From Martinezella hainanensis (GTDB lineage Bacteria; Pseudomonadota; Alphaproteobacteria; Rhizobiales; Rhizobiaceae): DNA of 64,000 bases. This document shows positions 1 through 7,982 of this stretch, piece after piece. Each line of letters opens with the position of its first letter. Position 1 is the stretch's first letter. Under the pieces are notes generated by a model, which made no database searches, was not told the origin of the DNA, and saw only the letters and a list, made by a program, of their open reading frames with translations. The stretch is from the NCBI RefSeq assembly GCF_900094555.1, contig NZ_FMAC01000007.1, forward strand, positions 310,001-374,000, read 5' to 3'. The translations under genes and the position numbers were made by a program.

Positions 1-1214
1 CCTGCGACATCGCAAAGGCCGTCGAAGGCGCGGCTATCGTCTTCATAGCGATCGCTGCTCTGCCGCATCCAGGGCAAGAGGACGCCGACCTTTCCGTCAT
101 TTATCAGGCAGTGCGCGAACTTGCAGCGCTCATCTCGCCTGATAGCGTTGTGGTGATAAGATCGACGGTGCCGGTCGGAACCGGCGACGCCGTGCACAGG
201 ATCATCAGCTCGGCCCGGACGGCAGGCACCTTCGCCGTCGCCTCCAATCCGGAATTTCTGCGCGAAGGCGTTGCCGTGCACGATTTTCTCGTTCCGGATC
301 GTATCGTCCTCGGCGTGGAGGAAGAATGGGCCTGCAAGCGGCTCGTCGAGCTCTATGATGTCCCAATCGAGCGCCAGAATACGCCCGTCATCATCACGAT
401 GCGTCGGACGGCCGAGCTGATCAAGCATGCTGCCAATGCCTTTCTCGCCACGAAGATCACCTTCATCAACGAGCTTGCCGACCTTTGCGAGGAGATGGGC
501 AGCGACGTCGGAGAGCTTGCTCTCGGCATGGGGCTCGACAAGCGCATCGGAGCAGGCCTCCTTGCCGCCGGCCCCGGCTATGGCGGCTCATGCTTCCCCA
601 AAAGCGCGCTCGCACTATTGCAGACGGCGCAGGACCATGGCGTGGCGCTGCGTATCGTCGAGGAAACCCTCGCCGTCAACGAGACGCGCAAGCGGCGCAT
701 GGCACGCAAGGTCACCAAGGCACTTGGCGGCGATATTGACGGCCTGACGATTGCCGTTCTCGGCCTGACCTTCAGGCCCGATACCGACGACATGCGCGAT
801 GCGCCGTCCGTGCCGCTCATCGAAACCCTGCAGCGCCTGGGCGGCCGCATCCGGGCATATGACCCCGTCGGCATCGAGAATGCAGCAAAGGTCCTCAGCA
901 GCGTCGACTTCTACGAGGATCTCTATGAATGCGCGAAAAATGCGGATGCCGTCGTCGTCATGACGGAATGGGACGCCATCCGCAAGATCGACCTGGCTCA
1001 GCTCAAGCAGAAGCTGCGTCAGCCTGTTCTCATAGATCTGCGAAATGCGCTGGATACGGAAGCCGCCCGCCAGATTGGCTTTCATGTCTGCGCCATAGGT
1101 AAGTCGGCAAGCACACATAGCAGCCTGCGCGATATTGCCAAGCGGCGAAACCGGCCGCGAGCCGTAAAGGCGGCAACGCCAAAGCTCGTCCCAATCACAA
1201 TACGGGAGAAATAA
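1..1214 (+). CDS. ugd: UDP-glucose 6-dehydrogenase, 5'-truncated by window edge
   Basis: Oxidises UDP-glucose to UDP-glucuronate with two NAD+, supplying uronic acid for exopolysaccharide, capsule or LPS in the cytoplasm. The reading frame is open from base 3, so the start and the N-terminal Rossmann glycine motif lie outside the window; 403 residues are visible of a usual 430-440. Visible family marks are the RSTVPVGTG strand, the NPEFLREG motif, the central helix with NAFLATKITFINE, and the catalytic cysteine at base 591 in GGSCFPKS. The C-terminal UDP-binding part contains LTFRPDTDDMRDAPS. The last 30 residues are basic and not typical of the family core. It ends one base before the next gene, so the two are probably co-transcribed. 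An internal GTG at base 111 is not the start, because homology continues upstream of it. Confidence 0.93.
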   Translation, partial: CDIAKAVEGAAIVFIAIAALPHPGQEDADLSVIYQAVRELAALISPDSVVVIRSTVPVGTGDAVHRIISSARTAGTFAVASNPEFLREGVAVHDFLVPDRIVLGVEEEWACKRLVELYDVPIERQNTPVIITMRRTAELIKHAANAFLATKITFINELADLCEEMGSDVGELALGMGLDKRIGAGLLAAGPGYGGSCFPKSALALLQTAQDHGVALRIVEETLAVNETRKRRMARKVTKALGGDIDGLTIAVLGLTFRPDTDDMRDAPSVPLIETLQRLGGRIRAYDPVGIENAAKVLSSVDFYEDLYECAKNADAVVVMTEWDAIRKIDLAQLKQKLRQPVLIDLRNALDTEAARQIGFHVCAIGKSASTHSSLRDIAKRRNRPRAVKAATPKLVPITIREK

Positions 1215-1215
1215 T

Positions 1216-1755
1216 ATGAAGCCATCAAGGAAACAGACCTCCCTGGTCCCTGCAGCATCGCTGGCATGTGCGATCGTGCTTGGGCTTGCAGCGGGGAGCA
1301 ATGCGGCCGTAGCCGCGACGACCACCAAGGTGCCGGATGGCGCAAGACCCATGACGGCAGCCGAACTTTACATGCTCTATCACGACAAGAGCTGGCGCTG
1401 GCCCGATGGCGCTGGCCGAATGCAGAATACCGACCGTCGATTTTCAGCCTGGGTCGACGGAACCGGCGGACAATCCTGGGCCGAAGGCCGCTGGGCTGTG
1501 ACGGATACGGGCCGCCTATGCCTTGACGCAACCTGGCATGCTGCAAACGGCCAGTTTCCGGCGAAAACCTGTTTCGTCCATCGCATTCTCGATGGAACGA
1601 TCTATCAGAAACGCGAGACTGGCGGAGCATGGTTCGTGTTCCGCCATCCCATCACCAAGAAAACCGATGAGGCGACAAACTTGATCGCCGACGATCTGGT
1701 CTCACAACGACTGGAGGCCTTGAAGACCTCTTTGACCGTCCGCAAGACCGAATAG
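1216..1755 (+). CDS. DUF995-like secreted protein (copy 1)
   Basis: A 179-residue exported protein of unknown function resembling the DUF995 family common in rhizobia. It has a basic N-terminus, a hydrophobic core and an AVAA cleavage-like site near residue 33, so it should be periplasmic. The mature part carries the repeated theme of this family: a K-x-W-x-W-x-D-G-A-G segment near residue 60, a W-A-E-G-R-W segment, a cysteine pair (LCLDATW and KTCFVHR) that may form a disulfide, and IYQKRETGGAWFVFRHP. The start is supported by GGGAG upstream of ATG. It lies one base after ugd and 17 bases before a GH26-like glycosidase, and copy 2 follows that enzyme. The DUF995 assignment is from memory of the family and was not searched. 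Confidence 0.8.
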   Translation: MKPSRKQTSLVPAASLACAIVLGLAAGSNAAVAATTTKVPDGARPMTAAELYMLYHDKSWRWPDGAGRMQNTDRRFSAWVDGTGGQSWAEGRWAVTDTGRLCLDATWHAANGQFPAKTCFVHRILDGTIYQKRETGGAWFVFRHPITKKTDEATNLIADDLVSQRLEALKTSLTVRKTE

Positions 1756-1772
1756 AGGAAGGAGGCAATGCG

Positions 1773-2720
1773 ATGAAAACTCTATCAAAACTAACAACGG
1801 CTTTGCTTGCGGCTGGCGCCCTCTGCGGGGGCGTGTACGCTGCCAGTAACGGCTTGGATGCAAAGGCCGAGACCCGGCCTCTCTTCAACGACAAGAGGCC
1901 GATCATCACACCCCAATCGCTACCGGGGGGTGCCTATGATCCCAACGGGGACTTTTCCAATGACCCCAGTCCGAAGATCGAGCATCTCTTCCTGCCCTGG
2001 GAAGATGTCGATCTGTCGACGCTGAGTACGGCAGACGATTATGCCCGCAAGCGCGGCCGTTCGCTGTTGATCACCGTCGAGCCCTGGTCATGGGCTCGCG
2101 ACTGGCGCGTCACGCCAACCGATCTTCTCAATGGAATTCTGGCGGGTCACTACGATTCCAACATGACGGCAATCTGCTCTGCGGCAGCCAAGCTCAATGC
2201 GCCCGTCACCATTCGCTGGGCTCAGGAAATGGACGAGAAGAACGGACAGTTCACCTGGGCCTACTGGAAAGCGGACGACTACGTGAAAGCCTACAGACAC
2301 GCCGTTACCGTCTGCCGCAAGAGCCTTCCCTCGGCAAAGTACATGTGGTCGCCGATGGGCAAGGATGGGCTCGAAGCCTATTATCCCGGTGATTCATTCG
2401 TCGACGTCGTCGGGCTGTCAGTCTTCGGTTACCAGCCGTTCGATCTGCGCAAGCTCGGGCGGGATTCGACCTTTGTAGAAGCGACCAAACCCGGCTACGA
2501 CCGCGTGAAGCGCTTCAAGAAACCCATCGTGATCGCGGAATTGGGCTACCAGGGAAATGAGGCCTATGTTCACGCATGGGCCGAGGAAGCCAACAAGCCA
2601 CATTCCGAATTCCCTGACCTGAAAGCGGTCGTCTACTTCAACGACCGTGAAGTCTACCCCTGGCCGGATGGTCTGGGCCGGCCGGACTGGCGCGTTGCCA
2701 CGCCGCCCCTGTTGAATTGA
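1773..2720 (+). CDS. Secreted GH26-like endoglycosidase
   Basis: A 315-residue exported protein with a signal peptide (basic start, hydrophobic stretch, cleavage near residue 23) and a TIM-barrel glycosidase domain resembling GH26 (mannanases and related beta-glycanases). The likely acid/base Glu is in IRWAQEMDEKNGQF, matching the R-x-x-H-E-M pattern of the family with Q in place of H. The likely nucleophile Glu is in KPIVIAELGYQG. Other barrel features are LLITVEPWSW and a W-S-P strand near residue 190. A GGAAGGAGG ribosome site sits 7 bases before ATG. Its place between two DUF995 genes and after ugd suggests trimming or release of a secreted polysaccharide. The substrate is not readable from sequence. 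Confidence 0.8.
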   Translation: MKTLSKLTTALLAAGALCGGVYAASNGLDAKAETRPLFNDKRPIITPQSLPGGAYDPNGDFSNDPSPKIEHLFLPWEDVDLSTLSTADDYARKRGRSLLITVEPWSWARDWRVTPTDLLNGILAGHYDSNMTAICSAAAKLNAPVTIRWAQEMDEKNGQFTWAYWKADDYVKAYRHAVTVCRKSLPSAKYMWSPMGKDGLEAYYPGDSFVDVVGLSVFGYQPFDLRKLGRDSTFVEATKPGYDRVKRFKKPIVIAELGYQGNEAYVHAWAEEANKPHSEFPDLKAVVYFNDREVYPWPDGLGRPDWRVATPPLLN

Positions 2721-2750
2721 CCGCGATGATGAAAGCTTGAGGAGAAACAC

Positions 2751-3248
2751 ATGTCTTGGTTCCGTTTCATCATCCTGAATGCCATGTTCGCGATGCTGCT
2801 GGTCGGCACCGCGAACGCGGCGACGCAACATCAAATCGATCGAATGACTGCACGTGCGGCTCATCAAGCCATGCCGATGAGCGCCAAGGAACTGAAAAAG
2901 CTCTACGCGGGACGTTCCTGGATATGGAAAGACGGGGCCGGTTTCTTCTCTCGTCATCACCGTCGATTTACGGCCTGGTCGCACACGGGTGCCAAAAAAT
3001 CCTACGCACGGGGCATCTGGTATGCGACCGATCGCGGTAGGCTCTGCATGAGCGCTGTCTGGTACAGCAAGAAAAGTGCCGCACCCAACGTGTCCTGCTT
3101 CCTGCATCGCAAGAAAGCCGGGATCATCTATCAGAAACGAGCATCAGGCGGAAAATGGTATGTGTTCCGTCATAATCCAATCAAACATGATGACGAAGTT
3201 CTGAAACTGCGGCCGGGCGACTATGTTCGCAGACATCTGCCCGGTTGA
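2751..3248 (+). CDS. DUF995-like secreted protein (copy 2)
   Basis: A 165-residue paralogue of the protein at 1216-1755. It has a signal peptide ending near ANAA (residue 23) and the same conserved blocks in the same order: K-x-L-Y-x-x-R-S-W-x-W-K-D-G-A-G, Y-A-R-G-I-W, RLCMSAVW, VSCFLHR, IIYQKRASGGKWYVFRH. The two family cysteines are kept. A GAGGAG site stands before ATG, 30 bases after the glycosidase stop, so it is probably the last gene of the ugd operon. Having two diverged copies around one glycosidase suggests a functional unit rather than a recent duplication. Confidence 0.8.
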   Translation: MSWFRFIILNAMFAMLLVGTANAATQHQIDRMTARAAHQAMPMSAKELKKLYAGRSWIWKDGAGFFSRHHRRFTAWSHTGAKKSYARGIWYATDRGRLCMSAVWYSKKSAAPNVSCFLHRKKAGIIYQKRASGGKWYVFRHNPIKHDDEVLKLRPGDYVRRHLPG

Positions 3249-3262
3249 AGTCGAATACTCGC

Positions 3263-3340
3263 ATAGGGGCTTTTACTTGGATAGCGAACGGCATGCGTCT
3301 CACCTGTTCCGTCGAACCGCTATCCGGGAAATGCCCCTAT
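3263..3340. repeat. Long imperfect inverted repeat downstream of the ugd operon
   Basis: Two nested pairs of perfect 8-base arms: ATAGGGGC (3263-3270) pairs with GCCCCTAT (3333-3340), and GGATAGCG (3279-3286) pairs with CGCTATCC (3318-3325). The internal loops are similar in size (8 and 7 bases) and the end loop is about 30 bases. No uridine run follows, so it is not a standard terminator. It could be an RNA-end stabiliser, a small-RNA gene or a copy of a palindromic repeat. Confidence 0.55.
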
Positions 3341-3379
3341 TCTTTGCCGCGCGCACCGCGCGACATCGACCGGTTCAAC

Positions 3380-3700
3380 TCAGAATGCGCTGCGATTGTA
3401 GCAATGCGACGTTCTTCCAAACCCACTTGGCGTGCAGATATAGGGAGACCCCTTGAAGTAATCCTGGGCAGAAACCGAAGTCGTTTTGGCGAGTGAGTTT
3501 CCACTATAGAATACAACATTGTTCTTCTGATACTTCTTCATATACAGCTGAACAGTCTTATTCTTTACATGTGCGCTCTCGGCAGCATTTGCATTTTCAG
3601 TCATGACTATCGAAGATGCAATCGCAAGTATTGCCGCTACAGCAACACCAATTTTTCGATTACCAGCGGATAGATTGCAAGAGTTTTTCCAAAAACTCAT
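3380..3700 (-). CDS. Small exported protein of unknown function
   Basis: A 106-residue product with an N-terminal basic segment, a hydrophobic stretch (VAVAAILAIASSIVM) and a cleavage-like ANA-A site near residue 40, so it is probably periplasmic. The mature part is lysine- and tyrosine-rich, with two cysteines near the C-terminus (YICTPSG and SHCYNR) that could form a disulfide. A longer frame reaches 3727, but AAGGAG lies 9 bases before the ATG at 3700, which I take as the start. GC content is clearly lower than in the neighbours. I do not recognise a family. It stands alone on the minus strand and its upstream region is very AT-rich. Confidence 0.6.
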   Translation of the reverse strand: MSFWKNSCNLSAGNRKIGVAVAAILAIASSIVMTENANAAESAHVKNKTVQLYMKKYQKNNVVFYSGNSLAKTTSVSAQDYFKGSPYICTPSGFGRTSHCYNRSAF

Positions 3701-4209
3701 AAGTTTACTCTCCTTGACAAGTTTCATTCGTGTATTTCAGCGGAAAATATTTAAGCAATTTCTATAAATATCTTGAAAATATTAACGAAATCTGCTTAAT
3801 TTCCCCTCATGGCCTTCGGGCGGGGATCTGCAACAATGCTGCCTGCAATGGTAATAACTTGGCGCAACATTCGATGGATGCACAGAGCGTTAGCTCAGAC
3901 ATCCACAGACTTCTTTGGTTTGCCGGCCAAGGCACACCGCAAGGCAGAATTCTTTTATCGAGACATGATACGGTCACTTCCTTTATGTCCGTCCGCCACC
4001 TGGCGGGCGCTCGGATGGACTGAAATTCGGGCTGTTTTGCGACGCATGGGGAAGATCGCAGACATAAGAGGCCTGTACTGTTCGCGCGCGGTCCATTCTG
4101 GGCGTCTGTTATTCGCCTCCATGAGCGCGGGACCTCTTCATCCGCCTGTGGCAAGCACACCGCGGCGACTACCAGCCGATTTGGCATGTTCTGTCGAAAG
4201 GCCACCACG
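3701..4209. other. Intergenic region, 509 bases, AT-rich at the left
   Basis: No convincing gene. The first 110 bases are AT-rich and should hold the promoter of the leftward small exported protein. The rest has higher GC and should hold the AraC-regulator promoter. Overlapping open frames on both strands here (3807-4352 minus, 3809-4213 plus) lack ribosome sites and family features. Confidence 0.5.
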
Positions 4210-5340
4210 ATGATGTGGGACAAGACCGAGATTACCGCCGGACAATCAGCTTTTGTCGAAAGGCGCCGGTGGCCTCGCATTTCCGAAGCTCCACTTTGCG
4301 GCCAGACCACAGATCTGCCAGAGCTCGCGTCGCTGCCATTTTCCACATCCAATGAGGCTCCCAGCCAGCAATTCCCAGCCTGGCAGAAGCATATGGCGCC
4401 GCTGATAGACGCTTATCTCCCCGAAAGCGCTCAGGCGGGGGATGGTTTCGTAGCAAGTCAAACCGTCTGGAATCTTGAAGGGGTGCTCTTCATCCAGCAA
4501 CAAACGCCAGCCTTCAGCTACGAGCGCTCACCGGAGAAAGTGCGCTTCAGCGCCATAGACCATTGGCAAATCACCTTCCTGCGCACGGGCAAGACATGGA
4601 CCAGCGTCAATGGGCATGTGGTCGAAAACGAGCCTGGCATGATGGAAATCCGGGCGCTTGGCTGCCCGTTTTACGGCCGCACCGTAAGCGCGCAAGCTGT
4701 CGCCCTCATTCTACCTTGCGATTTGTTTGCCGATCACGGCGGACTGCCTGGAGCAAGCAACAACATTGTCCTGGGGGGCTCACGCGTCAAGCTGCTGGCT
4801 GACTACATCGCTTTTCTCGAAGCAAACCTCGATCGTTTGACAAGGGACGATCTCCACAGTGTACGCAACCAGCTGCAAGAGATGATATTTCATAGCGTCA
4901 CACCGCTGGTGGATGGCCATATGACCGGCGATCGCAGCTCCGAGATCGGACTGATGACGAAAGCTCGTCGCTTTATCCAGAGCAATCTCGGATCAGCAGA
5001 CCTAACTCCGGAAGCGTTGAGCCGTGAATTGGCAATCTCCCGAACCAGGCTTTACGAACTGTTCCAGGCATCGGGTGGCGTCTTGAACTACGTGCGCAGA
5101 AGACGACTTCTGGCTGCACGCGCAGCACTTGCCGACGTGAGCAATGGTCAGAAAATTGCAGATATCGCCGGCAATCTCGGCTTCGAATCGGCAGCCAACT
5201 TCAGCCGGGCCTTTACGCACGAATTCGGCTACAGCCCAAGCGAAGTCCGCAGACATACCGGGGACTGCAAGATAGAGCATCTACCGCGGAAGACGGAGAC
5301 ATCCACTTTCAGCGACTGGCTTAATACGCTCGGGATTTGA
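4210..5340 (+). CDS. AraC-family transcriptional regulator
   Basis: A cytoplasmic activator-type regulator of about 376 residues from the ATG at 4210, preceded by GAAAGG; a frame 8 codons longer exists from 4186. The N-terminal 230 residues resemble the AraC-binding-like sensor domain of FeaR-type regulators (segment around WQITFLRTG and the following beta-rich part). The C-terminal 100 residues form the double helix-turn-helix: LTPEALSRELAISRTRLYELF for the first and IADIAGNLGFESAANFSRAF plus FGYSPSEVRR for the second. It has no obvious operon partner; the next gene is convergent. Target and ligand are unknown. Confidence 0.88.
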   Translation: MMWDKTEITAGQSAFVERRRWPRISEAPLCGQTTDLPELASLPFSTSNEAPSQQFPAWQKHMAPLIDAYLPESAQAGDGFVASQTVWNLEGVLFIQQQTPAFSYERSPEKVRFSAIDHWQITFLRTGKTWTSVNGHVVENEPGMMEIRALGCPFYGRTVSAQAVALILPCDLFADHGGLPGASNNIVLGGSRVKLLADYIAFLEANLDRLTRDDLHSVRNQLQEMIFHSVTPLVDGHMTGDRSSEIGLMTKARRFIQSNLGSADLTPEALSRELAISRTRLYELFQASGGVLNYVRRRRLLAARAALADVSNGQKIADIAGNLGFESAANFSRAFTHEFGYSPSEVRRHTGDCKIEHLPRKTETSTFSDWLNTLGI

Positions 5341-5495
5341 CGGGTATAAACAGTGCAATGGTAAAGCAATTCCGATACAGCTCGGAGATTGCTGAAGACA
5401 TATCAGCGGATCAATACGCACAGATAAAAAGATACATGCAACTCATCAATATTGGGCTATAGCGCCTGCTGCGATCACCGACATATCATCAGCTT

Positions 5496-6503
5496 TCAAT
5501 CCGGCTGCGGTGAAGAGGTTGTTTCCCCCTCCGAAATCTCGCAGCCCAGCAAGAGTGGTTTGCCGAGGCCCGGGGCATCCTGCTTGCTCAGCAAAACAGC
5601 GACTGCCGCTGCTGCTATTTCCTGAATCGGCTGCTTCACGGTGGTCAGGCGTGGCGTTGTCATGCTTGCGAGCGGAATGCCGTCGAAACCGACGATGGAA
5701 AGGGCAGCCGGGATCGGGATTCCCAAATCGTGGGCTGCACGCATGCAGCCAATCGCCTGCTGGTCGGAACTTGCGAATATGGCGGTTGGGCGCTCGTGAC
5801 GCGCGCGCGCGAGAAGATAGTTTCCGGCAGACCGGCCGCTTTCATAGTCGAAAGCCGCTTCTGCGATCAGCGGCGCCGCATTCTGCTCGCCATCGCAGGC
5901 GAGTTCCATCGCATCGAGATAGCCCTTGAGACGATCGTTGGCGGGGACGGAGTCTTTGGGACCAGAAATGAAGCCGATGCGGCGATGGCCAAGCTTCACA
6001 AGATGCTCGACGCCGAGGCGCACGCCACTGCGATGATCGGCAGCAATGCCGGAATATCCCGGCAGGAGGCGGTCGACGATGACGATCGGCAGCCCCTTCG
6101 GCAGCTTGAGCGTATGGAAATCGTTGCTCGGAACAAGGATGATGCCATCCACCTTCCGACTTGTCAGCTGGCCGATCCGATCCGCCTCCTTGGCCGCATG
6201 GTCAAAAGAGGTCATGACGATGATGTTATAGCCATGTCGTGCTGCTGCTTGTTCCGCGGATTGGACGAGTTCCGAGAAGAAGGGATTGGTGAGGTCGGGA
6301 ATGATGATGCCGATGAGACGACTGACCTTGCCGCGCATGCTTCTGGCAGAGGGGTCGGGCATATAACCGAGCTCCTCGATGACGCCCCTGACCCGAGCCC
6401 GCAATTCATCCGTAACGGAAGGATGATCATTCAAAACTCGTGAAACGGTCCCGGTGGAAACTCCCGCCAGCTTGGCAACGTCTCGAATTCCAACCTTTGG
6501 CAT
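5496..6503 (-). CDS. LacI-family sugar-responsive repressor
   Basis: A 335-residue regulator. The N-terminal helix-turn-helix and hinge are clear (IRDVAKLAGVSTGTVSRVLN, then SARSMRGKVSRLIGI). Residues 60-330 form a periplasmic-binding-like effector domain (IIPDLTNPFFSELV, FASSDQQAIGCMRAA, IVGFDGIPLASM). It is divergent from the ABC importer starting at 6832, and the region between them holds two identical LacI-type operators, so it very probably controls that importer and perhaps itself. The ligand should be the sugar carried by that importer. A start at 6503 is taken as the first good Met before the DNA-binding helix; its ribosome site is weak. Confidence 0.93.
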   Translation of the reverse strand: MPKVGIRDVAKLAGVSTGTVSRVLNDHPSVTDELRARVRGVIEELGYMPDPSARSMRGKVSRLIGIIIPDLTNPFFSELVQSAEQAAARHGYNIIVMTSFDHAAKEADRIGQLTSRKVDGIILVPSNDFHTLKLPKGLPIVIVDRLLPGYSGIAADHRSGVRLGVEHLVKLGHRRIGFISGPKDSVPANDRLKGYLDAMELACDGEQNAAPLIAEAAFDYESGRSAGNYLLARARHERPTAIFASSDQQAIGCMRAAHDLGIPIPAALSIVGFDGIPLASMTTPRLTTVKQPIQEIAAAAVAVLLSKQDAPGLGKPLLLGCEISEGETTSSPQPD

Positions 6504-6649
6504 AACGGAACCAATATCCCTTCATTTCACCTTCCGAGACGCCCTGGATGCGCCTGATCCGGGCTCTCAGCTAATGATCTCTGCCGCCTTAGTCAAAGGC
6601 TGCATGTCAAGCCTATCCTCCGCCGCGCGAGAGCAAAGCTCGCGTCAGA

Positions 6650-6778
6650 TGGAAACGGTTCATCATATCTATCTTCCCGGACTGGTAAAGTTACAATTTC
6701 AGCTACCTTTCAGTCCGAAATTCGGCGCCTTGACAATTCTTGGCGGCATGCTACCCAATATGCGTGGAAACGGTTCAT
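6650..6778 (+). promoter_or_regulatory. Twin LacI-type operators and promoter of the ribose-type ABC operon
   Basis: TGGAAACGGTTCAT occurs twice, at 6650-6663 and 6765-6778, with starts 115 bases apart. The core has the dyad around a central CG typical of LacI/PurR-family sites. A perfect TTGACA (6730-6735) lies between them; a -10 box is not clear but would fall just before the downstream operator, which would block transcription. The upstream copy lies nearer the lacI-type gene and could allow looping or autoregulation. The remaining bases between the two genes (6504-6831) hold no gene. Confidence 0.75.
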
Positions 6779-6831
6779 TGTCGCAGACAACTCAGGTGGA
6801 GCTGAGCCCAGGACCGTTCGGGAGGAAAGAA

Positions 6832-7818
6832 ATGACCAATTCTACAAAGCATGAATCCGTCTTGATCAACGCAAAACGGCGTGCAGCGCTGAAGTTCGGG
6901 CTGGCCGGCACTCTCGTGCTTGCGCTGTCCTGCGGCGTCTCGCCTGCCTTTGCTGCAGGCAAGCCCAAGGTCGGGCTGATCATGAAATCCCTGTCCAATG
7001 AGTTCTTCAAGCAGATGAAGGCCGGCGCCGACAAGTATGCGGCCGAAAACAAGGACAAGTTCGACTTCAAGGCCGTCGGCATGAAGGACGAGCGTGACTT
7101 CGCCTCGCAGGTCGATGCCGTCGAGAACTTCGTGACGCAGAAATACGACATCATCGTCGTAGCGCCTGCCGATTCCAAGGCCATGGCGACGCCGCTTGCC
7201 AAGGCCGTGAAGGCCGGCGTGAAGGTCATCAATATCGACGTGCCGCTCGATGCCGATGCCAAGAAGGCGGCCGGTATCGACCTCGCCTTCTTCGGTCCCG
7301 ACAACACGGCCGGCGCCAAGCTTGCCGGCGACGCGCTTGCCAAGGATCTGGGACCTGGCGCGAAGGTCGTGATTCTGGAGGGCAATCCAGAGGCCGACAA
7401 TGCCAAGGAGCGCAAGGTCGGCTTCATGGACTCGATCAAGGCCGGCAAGCTCGATCTTCTCGACAGCAAGACCGCGCATTGGGAGACCGAGGAAGCCAAT
7501 ACCGTCATGACGAATTTCCTCACGAAATATAAGGATATTCAAGGCGTCATGGCCGCCAACGACTCCATGGCCCTCGGTGTGGTCAAGGCGCTTGACGCAT
7601 CAGGCCAGGCAGGCAAGATCAAGGTTGTCGGCTTCGATAACATTCCGTCTGTCAAGCCATTGATCAAGGACGGCAAGATGCTGGCCACCGTCGAGCAATA
7701 TGGTGCGGAAATGGCGGCCATGGGCATCAAGTACGGCCTTCGCGAATATGCCGGCGAAAAATTCACCGGCTGGGTCAAGACGGATGTAACGCTCGTCACC
7801 GCCAAGGATCTCAAATAG
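6832..7818 (+). CDS. Ribose-type ABC sugar-binding protein
   Basis: Periplasmic receptor of a class-2 carbohydrate (RbsB-like) importer, 328 residues from ATG at 6832 with GGAGG upstream. A frame extending to 6454 has no support. After the signal sequence comes a Peripla_BP_4 fold: VGLIMKSLSNEFFKQMKAG, IIVVAPADSKAM, INIDVPLDADA, GVMAANDSMALGVV and KVVGFDNIPSV. The leader has KRRAALKF before the hydrophobic core, resembling a twin-arginine motif. It is followed by a strong hairpin and the ATPase and permease genes. The sugar is not identifiable; ribose, xylose, galactose or a polyol all remain possible. Confidence 0.92.
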   Translation: MTNSTKHESVLINAKRRAALKFGLAGTLVLALSCGVSPAFAAGKPKVGLIMKSLSNEFFKQMKAGADKYAAENKDKFDFKAVGMKDERDFASQVDAVENFVTQKYDIIVVAPADSKAMATPLAKAVKAGVKVINIDVPLDADAKKAAGIDLAFFGPDNTAGAKLAGDALAKDLGPGAKVVILEGNPEADNAKERKVGFMDSIKAGKLDLLDSKTAHWETEEANTVMTNFLTKYKDIQGVMAANDSMALGVVKALDASGQAGKIKVVGFDNIPSVKPLIKDGKMLATVEQYGAEMAAMGIKYGLREYAGEKFTGWVKTDVTLVTAKDLK

Positions 7819-7843
7819 CCGATACTATCGGTCTTGCGGACAG

Positions 7844-7872
7844 GGATGCGTCGGCATTTTGCCGGCGCATCC
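7844..7872 (+). other. Intercistronic RNA hairpin after the sugar-binding protein gene
   Basis: A 13-base-pair stem with one G-U pair (arms 7844-7856 and 7860-7872) and a 3-base loop, 25 bases after the stop codon and about 110 before the ATPase start. There is no uridine run. Such stems usually protect the binding-protein mRNA or reduce downstream expression. Confidence 0.7.
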
Positions 7873-7982
7873 GCTCCGCGATCGCTCTTCTTGCCGCCCG
7901 CTCAGGATCGAACTTTGAATCCTGCCAGACGGCGGCACAAGGGCGGCCACCCTCTCCAATTCGAAACAGAAACGCGCATGAG

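Noticed and set aside
6686..6700. AAAGTTAC as a third copy of the mannoside operator
   Set aside because: Only eight bases match and the flanking TTAATCT and TTGAC parts are missing.
6454..6831. 126-residue extension of the ribose-type receptor
   Set aside because: It would read through both operators and the promoter; the ATG at 6832 has GGAGG and begins a proper leader.
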